DNA of 64,000 nt from the NCBI GenBank assembly GCA_964343305.1, contig CAYFJO010000002.1, positions 1 through 64,000 of the forward strand. Reading direction: 5' to 3'. Each line of letters begins with the position of its first letter. Positions within the stretch are counted from its first letter, which is position 1. Of this stretch, positions 10,101 to 18,463 are shown piece after piece. The DNA is from CAYFJO01 sp964343305 (GTDB lineage: Bacteria > Planctomycetota > Planctomycetia > Pirellulales > Pirellulaceae). The notes under the pieces are model-generated. The model made no database searches, was not told where the DNA came from, and saw only the letters and a program-made list of their open reading frames with translations. The position numbers were made by a program, and so were the translations under genes.

Positions 10101-11665
10101 GGGATCGCGCCGCCAGACGTGAGTGCGGCGATTCGCGCGCTGCGACGCGCTCGAATCCGGCCATTGATCTGGTCTCGGTGCAAATACGCGCCGCGCTTCG
10201 ATCCGCCCGCAACACCTTCGCTAGCCATGGATACAATCGTGTCGAACTCTTTCCGCTCGAGGTTTCGATAAGGCCAAGCTTGGCGAAATTGTTCGAACAG
10301 TTCTTCCTCGTCGCATTCACCGCAGGCCGCTTCAGCAATGATTTGTTGAGCGAGAATGTCGAGAGGCTTTTCGGGGATTTCAATGCGATCTAGATCGCCA
10401 CGTCCGACGGCTCGCACCAAAGCCATGCATTCCAGCAGTTCATCGCGAGTCAATGGAAACAAGCGGCCTTTGGGTGTCGCCCGAAGCGTGTGTCCGCTAC
10501 GTCCGACGCGTTGCAAAAACGTCGCGATCGCCCGCGGCGATCCAATTTGGCAGACCAGGTCGATGTAGCCGATGTCGATGCCCATTTCGAGTGATGCGGT
10601 GGCGACGATCGCCTTTAGCTGGCCGCTCTTGAGTCGCTGCTCGACGTCCAGGCGAATGCTGCGCGACAAACTGCCGTGATGCGCGGCGACGGCTTCTTCG
10701 CCCAACAAGTCTCGCAGAGTGTGTGCCATTCGCTCAGCCAGCCGACGTGTGTTGACGAAGATCAGCGTGCTGCGATGACCGTTGACCAACTCAACGATCC
10801 GCTCGTAAATCTCGACCCATTGTTCGTTGGAACAGACGGCCGACAACTCGCTGGGCGGAACTTCGATGGAAAGGTCGAGATCGCGGACGTGACCCGCATC
10901 GACGATCTGGCAAGGGATGCCGTGTGTGCCACTGGCTCTGCCTGTGTCTTCGTTACCAGGTTTCGACTCAGCACTGGCAGAGCCAGTGGCACACAAGTTC
11001 GACCTGGTTTGTTCCCCGACTAAGAAGTTCGCCAACTCTCCGATTGGTTTCTGCGTGGCCGACAAGCCGACTCGTGTTGGTGGCGTTTCGCAAAGATTGT
11101 CGAGTCGCGCCAGCGTCAGCGCCAGATGCGAGCCGCGTTTGTCGCGAGCGAGTGCATGAATTTCGTCGACAATGACCGTCTTGACCGTTCGCAATCGTTC
11201 GCGGCCTTTTTCGGATGTGATCAAGAGGTACAACGACTCAGGCGTCGTCACCAAAATGTGCGGCGGGCGTCGCAGCATTTTTTGCCGTTCGCCGGACGAA
11301 GTATCGCCGGTTCGAAGGGCCACACGAATCGGCGGTGTTTCCATCCCCGCTTGTTCAGCCATTTCGCGAATCTCGGCCAGCGGTTGGCGCAAGTTTCGTT
11401 CAATGTCGTTGCTCAACGCCTTGAGCGGCGAGACATAAACAACTTGGATTTCGTCATCAAGGCCGCGATCGATCCATTGTCGAAAAAGTCGATCGACGTA
11501 AACGAGAAACGCAGACAGGGTTTTGCCCGACCCCGTCGGTGCAGCGATCAACGTGTGATGGTCCGCCGCGATGTGTGGCCAACCACGCGACTGTGGTTCG
11601 GTCGGCGCATCAAAGCGGCCTTGGAACCACTGGCGAATCAACGGATGAAACAGGTCGAGCGACAT
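7184..11665 (-). CDS. lhr: Lhr-type large ATP-dependent helicase
   Basis: 1493 residues, close to full-length Lhr (E. coli Lhr is about 1540). Motif I is APTGSGKT at 42-49 and motif II is DEIH at 167-170. RecA domain 2 contains the arginine-finger motif QRVGRSGH. The Lhr-specific winged-helix and C-terminal regions follow to the end. Lhr proteins are 3'-5' DNA translocases and helicases linked to DNA repair, and the long C-terminal half is absent from Lhr-core forms. Two segments are foreign to the family. About residues 224-248, in the linker between the RecA domains, come from a palindrome at 10923-10995. About residues 616-654 come from nested palindromes at 9704-9819. Both keep the frame open. 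The gene starts 24 bp after the LRR gene and may share its transcript. Confidence 0.93.
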   Translation of the reverse strand: MSLDLFHPLIRQWFQGRFDAPTEPQSRGWPHIAADHHTLIAAPTGSGKTLSAFLVYVDRLFRQWIDRGLDDEIQVVYVSPLKALSNDIERNLRQPLAEIREMAEQAGMETPPIRVALRTGDTSSGERQKMLRRPPHILVTTPESLYLLITSEKGRERLRTVKTVIVDEIHALARDKRGSHLALTLARLDNLCETPPTRVGLSATQKPIGELANFLVGEQTRSNLCATGSASAESKPGNEDTGRASGTHGIPCQIVDAGHVRDLDLSIEVPPSELSAVCSNEQWVEIYERIVELVNGHRSTLIFVNTRRLAERMAHTLRDLLGEEAVAAHHGSLSRSIRLDVEQRLKSGQLKAIVATASLEMGIDIGYIDLVCQIGSPRAIATFLQRVGRSGHTLRATPKGRLFPLTRDELLECMALVRAVGRGDLDRIEIPEKPLDILAQQIIAEAACGECDEEELFEQFRQAWPYRNLERKEFDTIVSMASEGVAGGSKRGAYLHRDQINGRIRARRSARIAALTSGGAIPETAEFRVITEQEKTFVGTVDEDFAIESLPGDVFLLGNTSWRIRYIRGGEVVVNDAQGAPPNIPFWFGEAPGRTIELSHEISNLRHEIGERVVSGSPDPPTCDDRRSQEARVESLMSTVSGDLRSDECRGRETTTLHTWLTEDCGVGEWAARQAVRYVEAQKAAIGLVPTKDDIVFERFFDESGGMQLVIHSPLGARINRAWGLALRKRFCRSFDFELQAAATEDGIVLSIGPQHSFPIENLFKMLRTDNGRDLLEQALLVAPMFQIRWRWNVTRALGVLRFDKGKKVPPFLQRFRSDDLLAAAFPQTVGCLENHSGDIEIPDHPLVAQTMVDCLTEAMDIDRWLSLLGDVEAGRVRLIARDTREPSPFSHQILNANPYAFLDDAPLEERRSRAVATRRSLSVEEFKDLAQLDPEAIAQVRRQAWPLVRDPDELHDAMVSLVLVSEFEIGPWQQWLEALVAEGRATCVSVETRSFWIATERWPMIRATYKDATCEPVVELPDELKVAFERSKGWMEVVRGRIQHTGPTTVEELAEQLCLEPSQVESALEALEAEGVSMRGQFTSPDAREWCERRLLACIHRLTMEGLRRQIEPVEPTDFMRFLVGHHQLDSELGWGGPVGAREAIGQLQGFELPAGGWEKHILQARIGDYDPQWLDQLFMSGEVVWGRLQRPRPSSDQRRMAAMTRSVPISLMLRDELAWLLPSGSTDGHGYYLRSNASEVYAALSQRGALFFKDLQKKTEIMPTHLEEALRELAALGLVTSDAFAAVRAIVTARKSRRGRIPNLPNPLTPIGRWSCFPGQVDVADPVVRAEHWCKLLLRRYGVVFRELLARETAAPRWYELVAMFRRMEMRGEVRGGRFVSGVAGEQFATEDAVTRLRNVRDTEPDGNWVVLSAADPLNLQGIINDEERLPATHRNALVLRDGCCVAKMESRQIEFLDDEIDSQAQWQMRRAIQLGRKPTADEKQELVAGS
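9704..9819. repeat. nested palindromes inside lhr (family G)
   Basis: GGTCTCCCGACC (9704-9715) pairs with GGTCGGGAGACC (9808-9819). Inside it CGACCGAAGGTCTC (9728-9741) pairs perfectly with 9781-9794. The segment is translated in frame as an R/S/D/E-rich stretch unlike the rest of Lhr, which suggests a surface loop created by insertion. Confidence 0.85.
10923..10995. repeat. palindrome inside lhr (family F)
   Basis: A perfect 20-base inverted repeat (10923-10942 with 10976-10995) with a 33-base spacer. The right arm contains its own hairpin CACTGGC/GCCAGTG (10972-10978 and 10982-10988). It is translated in frame as a low-complexity A/S/G/E-rich stretch. Confidence 0.88.
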
Positions 11666-11689
11666 ACGTCCATGATACCGTGCGAGGCG

Positions 11690-13129
11690 TCACTCGTGGT
11701 AGATCGTGCAGTCAGGCAGTGCTTGCATCAGTTTTCTAGCTCCCTCCTTTGTGACCCCTGTGTCAAACAGGCTCAGCGTACAAAGTCTCGGCATGGCAGC
11801 AAAATCGGAGAGAGCATCGTCGGTTAGCTGGCCGCCGGTGATCGACAATTCGCGAAGGTGTGGAAAGAGATGAAGAAGTTCAATGTCATCATCCGTGAGT
11901 TGCGTGTCTTGAAACGCAAGCGATTCAATTTGATCGGGCCAATCTTCGTAGTGTGCGGAGAGATAGGACAGTAGTTCGTTTTTGCCACCTATAAAATGGA
12001 TCGCTCTTAAATGATCGAATTGGTGGAATTCTGCGATGGTTTCTTTGGGCAGCGTGCAGTTGATAAACCACAGAGTTGCCGCCAACTTTGGATTGACGGA
12101 CAAAATGTCCCGCGACTTGACGGTGCTTTCCATGAAGGTCCAAGATGCCTGGGCGCGAGAGTCCCGCCACGAAGTCGCGCGTCGTTGTACGTCACCCTTC
12201 GGATCGTAAACATCATCAAACTCAAGCCTCGGCCGCACTTCGACGATTCTCACAAGATCATCGGCGGTGAGCTTGGTGCCGCGGTTGCGAAGGATTTCGA
12301 GGCGGGTCAGCATCTGAATGTGCTTGACCGCCTTGCCAGTGATGTTCGTGTGGGAGATGTCGAGTTCGCGAACGTTCGGCAACCACCGCAGACACTTTAG
12401 ATCTTCATCCTTGATTTGGGTCCTCGATAAGTTGATGGCATGGGCTTGGTCACCCGCAAAGGAAACAATTCCGCCCAGACGTTTGAAGATCACGGCGATT
12501 TCGCGATCTTTTATGCGTCGCGGCTTCGCTCGCAGCAACGCTCGCGGCTGCAGGCGATCGAACTCGGCCACGCCATACTCGGTGACGTTGGTTTCTTTCA
12601 GATCCAGGTAGTTCAATCGCGGAAGACGTGCCAATTTCAAGAGACCCCTGTCGTCAACGTTTGCCGTTTCGATCAGTAGATCCTCGAGACGGGTCAGGTT
12701 GGCGAGACCATCGATCGCCTCGTTGGAAAGCGCGCAGTTTCGCAGGACCAGTATCTGCAGATGTTTGATCGATCGGAGCGATTGGATATCGCCGGCTTTG
12801 AGCGTTATGCCGCGGATGGTCACGCCGCGCAGATCAACCAGCGCGGGTAAATGCCTGAGCAACGACGCGTCGAGACTGGCTGGAAACGAGACGCTGGTGA
12901 CTTGGTTCGCGGAGTCTCGAATGAGAGTCACGCCAGCGTTTTCGAGTGCGGTGATCGCTTCTGATTTTGAAATCGTCTGTCTGTCGGGCGTTTTATTTGA
13001 TTGGCGGTCTCTATCGCACCTTGTCTTCCAGAGGACGTATCTCTTGAAGAAGACACGTGGAGGGCTTTGGGCGAAGGCGTTTGAACCGATCGCGACCGTC
13101 AACACCAGCGCGAGAACACGGGCGTACAT
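11690..13129 (-). CDS. secreted leucine-rich-repeat protein
   Basis: 479 residues. A signal peptide ends near AFA (about residue 20). The body is built of LRR-like units of about 24 residues (LxxLxxLxxLxLxxTxVxDxGL), in two blocks around residues 90-200 and 225-300, then a third block at 400-470 that ends in LFDTGVTKEGARKLMQALP. Such LRR proteins are abundant in planctomycetes and probably bind proteins or sugars outside the cytosol. No catalytic motif is visible. Between the first two blocks is a basic patch (RALLRAKPRRIKDRE) that breaks the repeat. The gene precedes lhr by 24 bp on the same strand. I see no functional link between the two beyond position. Confidence 0.75.
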   Translation of the reverse strand: MYARVLALVLTVAIGSNAFAQSPPRVFFKRYVLWKTRCDRDRQSNKTPDRQTISKSEAITALENAGVTLIRDSANQVTSVSFPASLDASLLRHLPALVDLRGVTIRGITLKAGDIQSLRSIKHLQILVLRNCALSNEAIDGLANLTRLEDLLIETANVDDRGLLKLARLPRLNYLDLKETNVTEYGVAEFDRLQPRALLRAKPRRIKDREIAVIFKRLGGIVSFAGDQAHAINLSRTQIKDEDLKCLRWLPNVRELDISHTNITGKAVKHIQMLTRLEILRNRGTKLTADDLVRIVEVRPRLEFDDVYDPKGDVQRRATSWRDSRAQASWTFMESTVKSRDILSVNPKLAATLWFINCTLPKETIAEFHQFDHLRAIHFIGGKNELLSYLSAHYEDWPDQIESLAFQDTQLTDDDIELLHLFPHLRELSITGGQLTDDALSDFAAMPRLCTLSLFDTGVTKEGARKLMQALPDCTIYHE

Positions 13130-13165
13130 CGCACTCTCCTCTCCGACCGCGCGAGATGCAAAGCG

Positions 13166-13408
13166 TCACGGCTCGGTGTCAAGTTGAAACCGGCGATAGC
13201 GCACATTACGCGGGTCCATCGTATGCCCCCAGGTGATTTCTTCGACGGGAATATCGAGCGCGGCGGCGACCTTTTGCCGCTCTTGTGGGCTCGGCGTCCA
13301 TCGTCCGAGGATGATCGCCTCGACTCGTTCTGCGAGCATGCTGGCCTGCTCGGCGACATCTTCGATGGTCAGTTGCTTTTGTTCGAATAGATATTCAAGT
13401 GTTGGCAT
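13166..13408 (-). CDS. small HTH (XRE-like) protein
   Basis: 80 residues. The region LTIEDVAEQASMLAERVEAIILGRWTPSPQ... has the helix-turn-helix layout of XRE/Cro-type DNA-binding proteins (turn around residues 14-35, then AAALDIPVEEI typical of the fourth helix). It is much shorter than a normal regulator, so it is a DNA-binding module alone or an adaptor. The start at 13408 is the first in-frame ATG and lies nine bases from the edge of a family A palindrome, so the leader is made of repeat DNA. It ends 36 bp before the LRR gene. Confidence 0.65.
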   Translation of the reverse strand: MPTLEYLFEQKQLTIEDVAEQASMLAERVEAIILGRWTPSPQERQKVAAALDIPVEEITWGHTMDPRNVRYRRFQLDTEP

Positions 13409-13416
13409 GTTCTTCT

Positions 13417-13482
13417 GTGGGACGGATTGCTAATCCGTCCGCTGCGGAGTTTCATTGCGGACGGATTGGCAATCCGTCCTAC
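13417..13482. repeat. family A double-hairpin element
   Basis: Two hairpins: GGACGGATT/AATCCGTCC at 13420-13440 (loop GCT) and the same arms at 13459-13479 (loop GGC). An 18-base spacer separates them. GTG/TAC sit at the outer ends, so the whole is an imperfect palindrome. It lies between a 26-codon ORF and the HTH gene. Confidence 0.92.
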
Positions 13483-13486
13483 ACGG

Positions 13487-13567
13487 TTAACTAAAGACTT
13501 CGACCAGTTCGTCGAAGGTCAAGCCGCGATCATCCATCCAATCAACAATTGGCCGAATATTACTCAT
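13487..13567 (-). CDS. 26-residue ORF, possibly truncated HTH-like protein
   Basis: ATG at 13567 to TAA at 13487. The ATG overlaps the stop of the ExbD-like gene (ATGAGTAA), a typical coupled arrangement. The peptide (IVDWMDDRGLTFDELVEVF core) resembles the first 20 residues of the neighbouring 80-residue HTH protein (LEYLFEQKQLTIEDVAEQ): both have an amphipathic start followed by LTxxxLV/DVA. It stops four bases before a family A palindrome. It may therefore be an HTH gene cut short by the element, or a real small protein. No homology search was possible. Confidence 0.4.
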   Translation of the reverse strand: MSNIRPIVDWMDDRGLTFDELVEVFS

Positions 13568-14408
13568 CGCCGTTTGATTCTCCGATCGTACTCACGGAGT
13601 AATTTCGCATCCCCGTCCGATTGCAGATGTTCATCACTGTGACCACGTGCTGGAACGGGGTCTTCTTGTCAGCGAAGATGATGACCGGCTGACTTCCGGT
13701 CGAGTTCTTTTCAACAGCTTTTTTCATCATCGTCTCAAGTTCGCCAGCCTTAATCACTTCTTGATCGATGCAAAACGCGCCTTTAGGACCGATCGTGATA
13801 ATGATTTCTTCCGGCGTCACGGTCAACGGGATCGCCGCGGACGCCGGCGGTAAAGTGACCTCGATTTCGCGCTCTTCCATCGCCTCATTCATTCGTTTCA
13901 ATCGCTCGAATAGATTTGCAACTTGCAATTCCAACTCCTCGGCATAAACAGCCGGGTCCTTGTGCTTTGCCTGTTTTAGTTCTTTGACGCGAACGACGGC
14001 GAACATGGACGATTCAACGGTGCTGGCTCCCGGACCCGAACTTGACTTGCGACCGACTCCGCTCACCACGATGTGGGCCTGATCCAGTCGCTTGGCCAGC
14101 TTTTGCAACTTACGGTCGTCTCCGAGTTCGAGAAGCCAGGTCGTATTGCCCACATCCAACAGGGCCACGGGCGCAGAATCAATGTTCAGCGGCGGCAAAA
14201 CTGTCAACCAGCCACGTAGTTGCAGTTCGAACGACCGCTTACTTTGCAACTTCAATCGAGCATCGGTCGCGGACAAGTCTGTCCATGTGCTGTCCACTTT
14301 GAATTTGATTTGGCCAGCGACAGACTTTGGTTCAGGTTGCTGCGCGGCGAGCAATTGCACCATGCTGACGAAAAGAGCAACCACAACGCAGAGTAATCTC
14401 TGAAACAT
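13560..14408 (-). CDS. secreted protein with ExbD/TolR-like C-terminal domain
   Basis: 282 residues. A signal peptide (about 1-22, ending LLAAQ) is followed by a beta-rich middle and a short helical segment around 165-185. The last 100 residues look like the periplasmic domain of ExbD/TolR: IEVTLPPASA, then ITIGPKGAFCIDQEVI, then a helix and PVIIFADKKTPFQHVVTVMNICNRTG. ExbD and TolR normally have a single N-terminal transmembrane helix with a critical Asp and work with ExbB/TolQ. Here there is a cleavable-looking signal, no such helix and no ExbB gene nearby. The protein may bind periplasmic or cell-wall ligands without being a motor. The assignment rests on fold-like pattern only. Confidence 0.6.
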   Translation of the reverse strand: MFQRLLCVVVALFVSMVQLLAAQQPEPKSVAGQIKFKVDSTWTDLSATDARLKLQSKRSFELQLRGWLTVLPPLNIDSAPVALLDVGNTTWLLELGDDRKLQKLAKRLDQAHIVVSGVGRKSSSGPGASTVESSMFAVVRVKELKQAKHKDPAVYAEELELQVANLFERLKRMNEAMEEREIEVTLPPASAAIPLTVTPEEIIITIGPKGAFCIDQEVIKAGELETMMKKAVEKNSTGSQPVIIFADKKTPFQHVVTVMNICNRTGMRNYSVSTIGESNGDE

Positions 14409-14524
14409 GCGTGCATCTCCAAACTAAACTCGGTGTGATAATCACTCAATAGTTTAGACTGAAGTCGGTTGGGCGCGAACCTTTGTCAACGAATGCTTGA
14501 AACCAGAATGGCGAGAATCGACAG

Positions 14525-15118
14525 CTAATCCACAAGGTCGAGGCCATTGTTTTCGTGCACCGCGCCGAGGGCGTAGCATGACAGTTGTTTGCGATAGTAC
14601 CGGTTGCCGTGTTCGTTCGTGCCATAGGTGACAGAGAAATCGACAATCACCCGCATCTGCCGTTTGTCCAGGCATACGGGATTGAATGTATCCTTGCTCG
14701 TGAATGTTGCCTGGCAACGCGTCATGTTGGGGTCGTTTGGGAACTCGATCCGTGCCGTGGGTGAATCCAGACTCTTGACGGTGTGTGTCTTGCCTTCCGT
14801 CCATTCGTTGACCGTGATGCCGTGGACGTGCAATTCGTTGTAGCGACCGGGCTCAAGTTGTGTGACCACGACGCGAACGTGATTCGGCCCTTCGTATCGC
14901 CGCTTGAACGTGTGAAAGACCTGGCCGTAGTTGTTCACGTCGGCTTTGCCATGTTCGACATCGGGCAGCGATACCTCGACCGTCAACCCTTGCTTTTTCA
15001 ACTCGTCCTGATCGACGACGCCATAGCGGATGCGCCATGTTTCTTGGTAGTCGTCAACGTAAACGCAGCCTGCCAACGGAAGAACAGCACATGCCAAAAT
15101 AAGCCAACAGATTCTCAT
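14525..15118 (-). CDS. lipoprotein of unknown function
   Basis: 197 residues with a clear lipobox (LPLAGC, Cys18), so it is exported and lipid-anchored. The mature part is mostly beta-strand pattern, with HVHGITVNEWTEG and two cysteines (in MTRCQATF and PVCLDK) that could form a disulfide. I recognise no family. It lies 116 bp upstream of the ExbD-like gene and is transcribed toward it. It is also 96 bp after the end of the ABC operon, which is transcribed in the same direction. Confidence 0.65.
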   Translation of the reverse strand: MRICWLILACAVLPLAGCVYVDDYQETWRIRYGVVDQDELKKQGLTVEVSLPDVEHGKADVNNYGQVFHTFKRRYEGPNHVRVVVTQLEPGRYNELHVHGITVNEWTEGKTHTVKSLDSPTARIEFPNDPNMTRCQATFTSKDTFNPVCLDKRQMRVIVDFSVTYGTNEHGNRYYRKQLSCYALGAVHENNGLDLVD

Positions 15119-15214
15119 CGATTCGCCCCGATTGAGTGAATTGTTTGAAAAAGTCTAAAACGAGTCACTCAAGCATACGTCGCAAATTCGTGTCCGTTCG
15201 TCGACATTCAGTTT

Positions 15215-16255
15215 CTACAGGTCGTCGTTTTGCAGACGAACAGTTTGGTCGGAGTCCGCATCGACAGTGCCTTTGCCGGGACCGAACTCTTGTTCGACCG
15301 CGTAGCAACTGACCAAATGGCCGTCAAGGTCGAGTTGCCTGGGCGGTTCTTGATTGCAATGGCCCATCGCCAACGGACAACGCGGATGGAATCGACAGCC
15401 AGACGGCGGATGAATCGGGCTGGGAACATCGCCTTCAAGGACGATCCGTTCTTTTTTTTCCGAGGGGCTATTCAGCGGAATCGACGACAGCAGAGCCTTG
15501 GTATACGGGTGCAGCGGATTTTCGTACAACTGCTCGCTGGTCGTCATCTCGACAATTTCGCCGAGGTACATCACTGCCACTCGGTCGGAAATATATTCCA
15601 CGACGGACAAATCGTGCGAAATAAAAAGATAGGTGAGCTGGAATTCATCTTTCAATTCGTTCAACAAATTGATGATCTGCGACTGGATCGAAACGTCGAG
15701 CGCCGACACCGGTTCGTCCAACACGATAAATCGCGGGTTCAAAATCAACGCTCGTGCGACGCTGATGCGCTGGCGTTGGCCGCCAGAGAATTCGTGTGGG
15801 TAACGATTGATGTACGTCGGATCGAGGCCGACTTTTTCGAGCACGTCTTGGACGCGAGCAAGTCGCTCTTCGCGCGTGCCGAGGTTGTGCACGACCAGCC
15901 CTTCCTCGACGATGTCTCGAATCGTCATGCGGGGATTCAGAGAACTGTAAGGGTCCTGAAAGACGATTTGCATTTCTCGACGTAGATTGCGCAGTTCGCT
16001 GCCCTTGACGTCGGTGACGTCGCGACCGTCGAAACGAATCTGTCCCGCGTCCGGTTCATAGAGTCGCAGCAATGTTCGTCCCGCCGTCGTTTTTCCGCAG
16101 CCGCTTTCGCCGACCAGGCCAAGCGTCTCGCCCTCATTGATTTGAAACGAAATGCCATCGACTGCCTTGACATGCCCCGTGACTCGCTGCATCAATCCGC
16201 GATGAATCGGGAAGTGCTTTTTCAGATCGGTCACTTCCAACAGCAGCTCACTCAT
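15215..16255 (-). CDS. peptide ABC transporter ATPase, OppF/DppF type (second pair)
   Basis: 346 residues. Walker A is GESGCGKTT, followed by the Q-loop region IVFQDPYSSLNPRM, the signature FSGGQRQRI, Walker B FIVLDEPVSALD and the H-loop SHDLS. The C-terminal oligopeptide-transporter extension has CRFHPRCPLAMGHC, whose cysteines bind an Fe-S cluster in some relatives. The ATG at 16255 overlaps the stop of the upstream OppD-type gene (ATGA), so the two are coupled. This is the F half of the second of two D/F ATPase pairs in the operon and the last gene of the transporter. An upstream extension of the frame lies inside the preceding gene and is not the start. Confidence 0.93.
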   Translation of the reverse strand: MSELLLEVTDLKKHFPIHRGLMQRVTGHVKAVDGISFQINEGETLGLVGESGCGKTTAGRTLLRLYEPDAGQIRFDGRDVTDVKGSELRNLRREMQIVFQDPYSSLNPRMTIRDIVEEGLVVHNLGTREERLARVQDVLEKVGLDPTYINRYPHEFSGGQRQRISVARALILNPRFIVLDEPVSALDVSIQSQIINLLNELKDEFQLTYLFISHDLSVVEYISDRVAVMYLGEIVEMTTSEQLYENPLHPYTKALLSSIPLNSPSEKKERIVLEGDVPSPIHPPSGCRFHPRCPLAMGHCNQEPPRQLDLDGHLVSCYAVEQEFGPGKGTVDADSDQTVRLQNDDL

Positions 16256-17241
16256 GCGTTGATCTCGTCGGCAAAATGGCAGCGAACGAGTCCTGACGCG
16301 GTCTCGGCCAACTCCGCTTCTTCGTTGCGGCATCGGACTTCGGCATGCGGGCAACGTGGATGAAACTTGCAGCCGGCTGGGAACTCGAGCGGGCTGGGAA
16401 CCATGCCTTCGATCGTATGCAACGGCTGGTCGCGCCGCATGCCGGGCATCGGCCGCGACGCAAACAGACCGTGCGTGTAGGGATGGCGCGGCCGGTCGAA
16501 CAGTCGCTCGACGGGTGCTTGCTCAACCACCTTCGACGCGTACATCACGACCACCTCGTCGGCCATCTCGGCGATAACACCCAAGTCATGCGTAATGATC
16601 AGAATTGACATGCCATTGTCGGCCTGCAATTGCCGGAGCAAATCTAGAATCTGTGCTTGGACGGTGACATCCAGCGCCGTGGTTGGCTCGTCCGCGATCA
16701 GCAACGTCGGATTGCAGGCCAGTGCCATGGCGATCATCACACGCTGCCGCATCCCACCGGAAAATTGATGTGGATACTCATGGATTCGCTGTGCGGGATC
16801 GGGGATTCTTACCTTTGCCAGAGCCTCAATCGCGACGTCGCGAGCTTCCGGTTTTGTGACGTCTTGGTGCAACAACACGGCTTCAGCAATCTGATCGCCG
16901 ATGGTGAAGACGGGATTGAGCGACGTCATCGGCTCTTGAAAAATCATCGAGATCTTTCCGCCACGAAACGCACGCATCTCGGACTCGGGCAGCGAAGTCA
17001 ACTCGATGGCTGCCCGATCCTCGTGAAAGGTGATGGAACCGTCGACGATTCGTCCGCGCGATCCGATGAGTCCCATCACGGACAGCACCGTCACCGATTT
17101 GCCACAACCCGATTCGCCGACGAGTCCCAGTGTTTTGCCTTTCGGAATCGAAATCGATACATCGTCAACCGCTTTAACAATGCCTTCGTCCGTGAAGAAC
17201 TGCGTGCAGAGACTCTTGATTTCAACAATCGAATCGGCCAT
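16252..17241 (-). CDS. peptide ABC transporter ATPase, OppD/DppD type (second pair)
   Basis: 329 residues from the ATG at 17241 (MADSIVEIKSLCTQFF). Walker A is GESGCGKSV, followed by MIFQEPMTSLNPV, the signature FSGGMRQRV, Walker B LLIADEPTTALD and the H-loop THDLG. The C-terminal CKFHPRCPHAEVRC is of the OppD/DppD type. It supplies the energy for peptide import together with an F partner, at the inner face of the membrane. The 43-bp gap upstream contains only the end of the first F gene. The frame stays open upstream to 17409, but that part is antisense-like and overlaps the neighbouring gene. Confidence 0.93.
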   Translation of the reverse strand: MADSIVEIKSLCTQFFTDEGIVKAVDDVSISIPKGKTLGLVGESGCGKSVTVLSVMGLIGSRGRIVDGSITFHEDRAAIELTSLPESEMRAFRGGKISMIFQEPMTSLNPVFTIGDQIAEAVLLHQDVTKPEARDVAIEALAKVRIPDPAQRIHEYPHQFSGGMRQRVMIAMALACNPTLLIADEPTTALDVTVQAQILDLLRQLQADNGMSILIITHDLGVIAEMADEVVVMYASKVVEQAPVERLFDRPRHPYTHGLFASRPMPGMRRDQPLHTIEGMVPSPLEFPAGCKFHPRCPHAEVRCRNEEAELAETASGLVRCHFADEINA

Positions 17242-17284
17242 AGCGAGATCGTAGCATAAGCGTCCCCGTTTGTGCACAACTGTG

Positions 17285-18379
<1,095 letters not shown>

Positions 18380-18389
18380 TCTTCTTCGT

Positions 18390-18462
18390 GAGCCGAACGC
18401 GATAGCGTCGGGTTGGGTGACGTGTTTCTGGTGCGGACGCCCGCGGCTAGCGCCGTCGGCTC
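18390..18462. repeat. family D palindromic element
   Basis: The left arm GAGCCGAACGCGATAGCG and the right arm ending CGCCGTCGGCTC match in 18 of 23 positions when folded, and each arm is a small hairpin (ACGC/GCGT around GATA; GGC/GCC around TAGC). It fills the 84-bp gap between two ATPase genes of one operon, ending one base from the upstream gene's TAA. It could act on mRNA stability between cistrons. Confidence 0.75.
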
Positions 18463-18463
18463 A

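Noticed and set aside
8798..10393. Several long plus-strand frames over lhr
   Set aside because: lhr covers the whole region with helicase motifs. These frames lack any recognisable domain.
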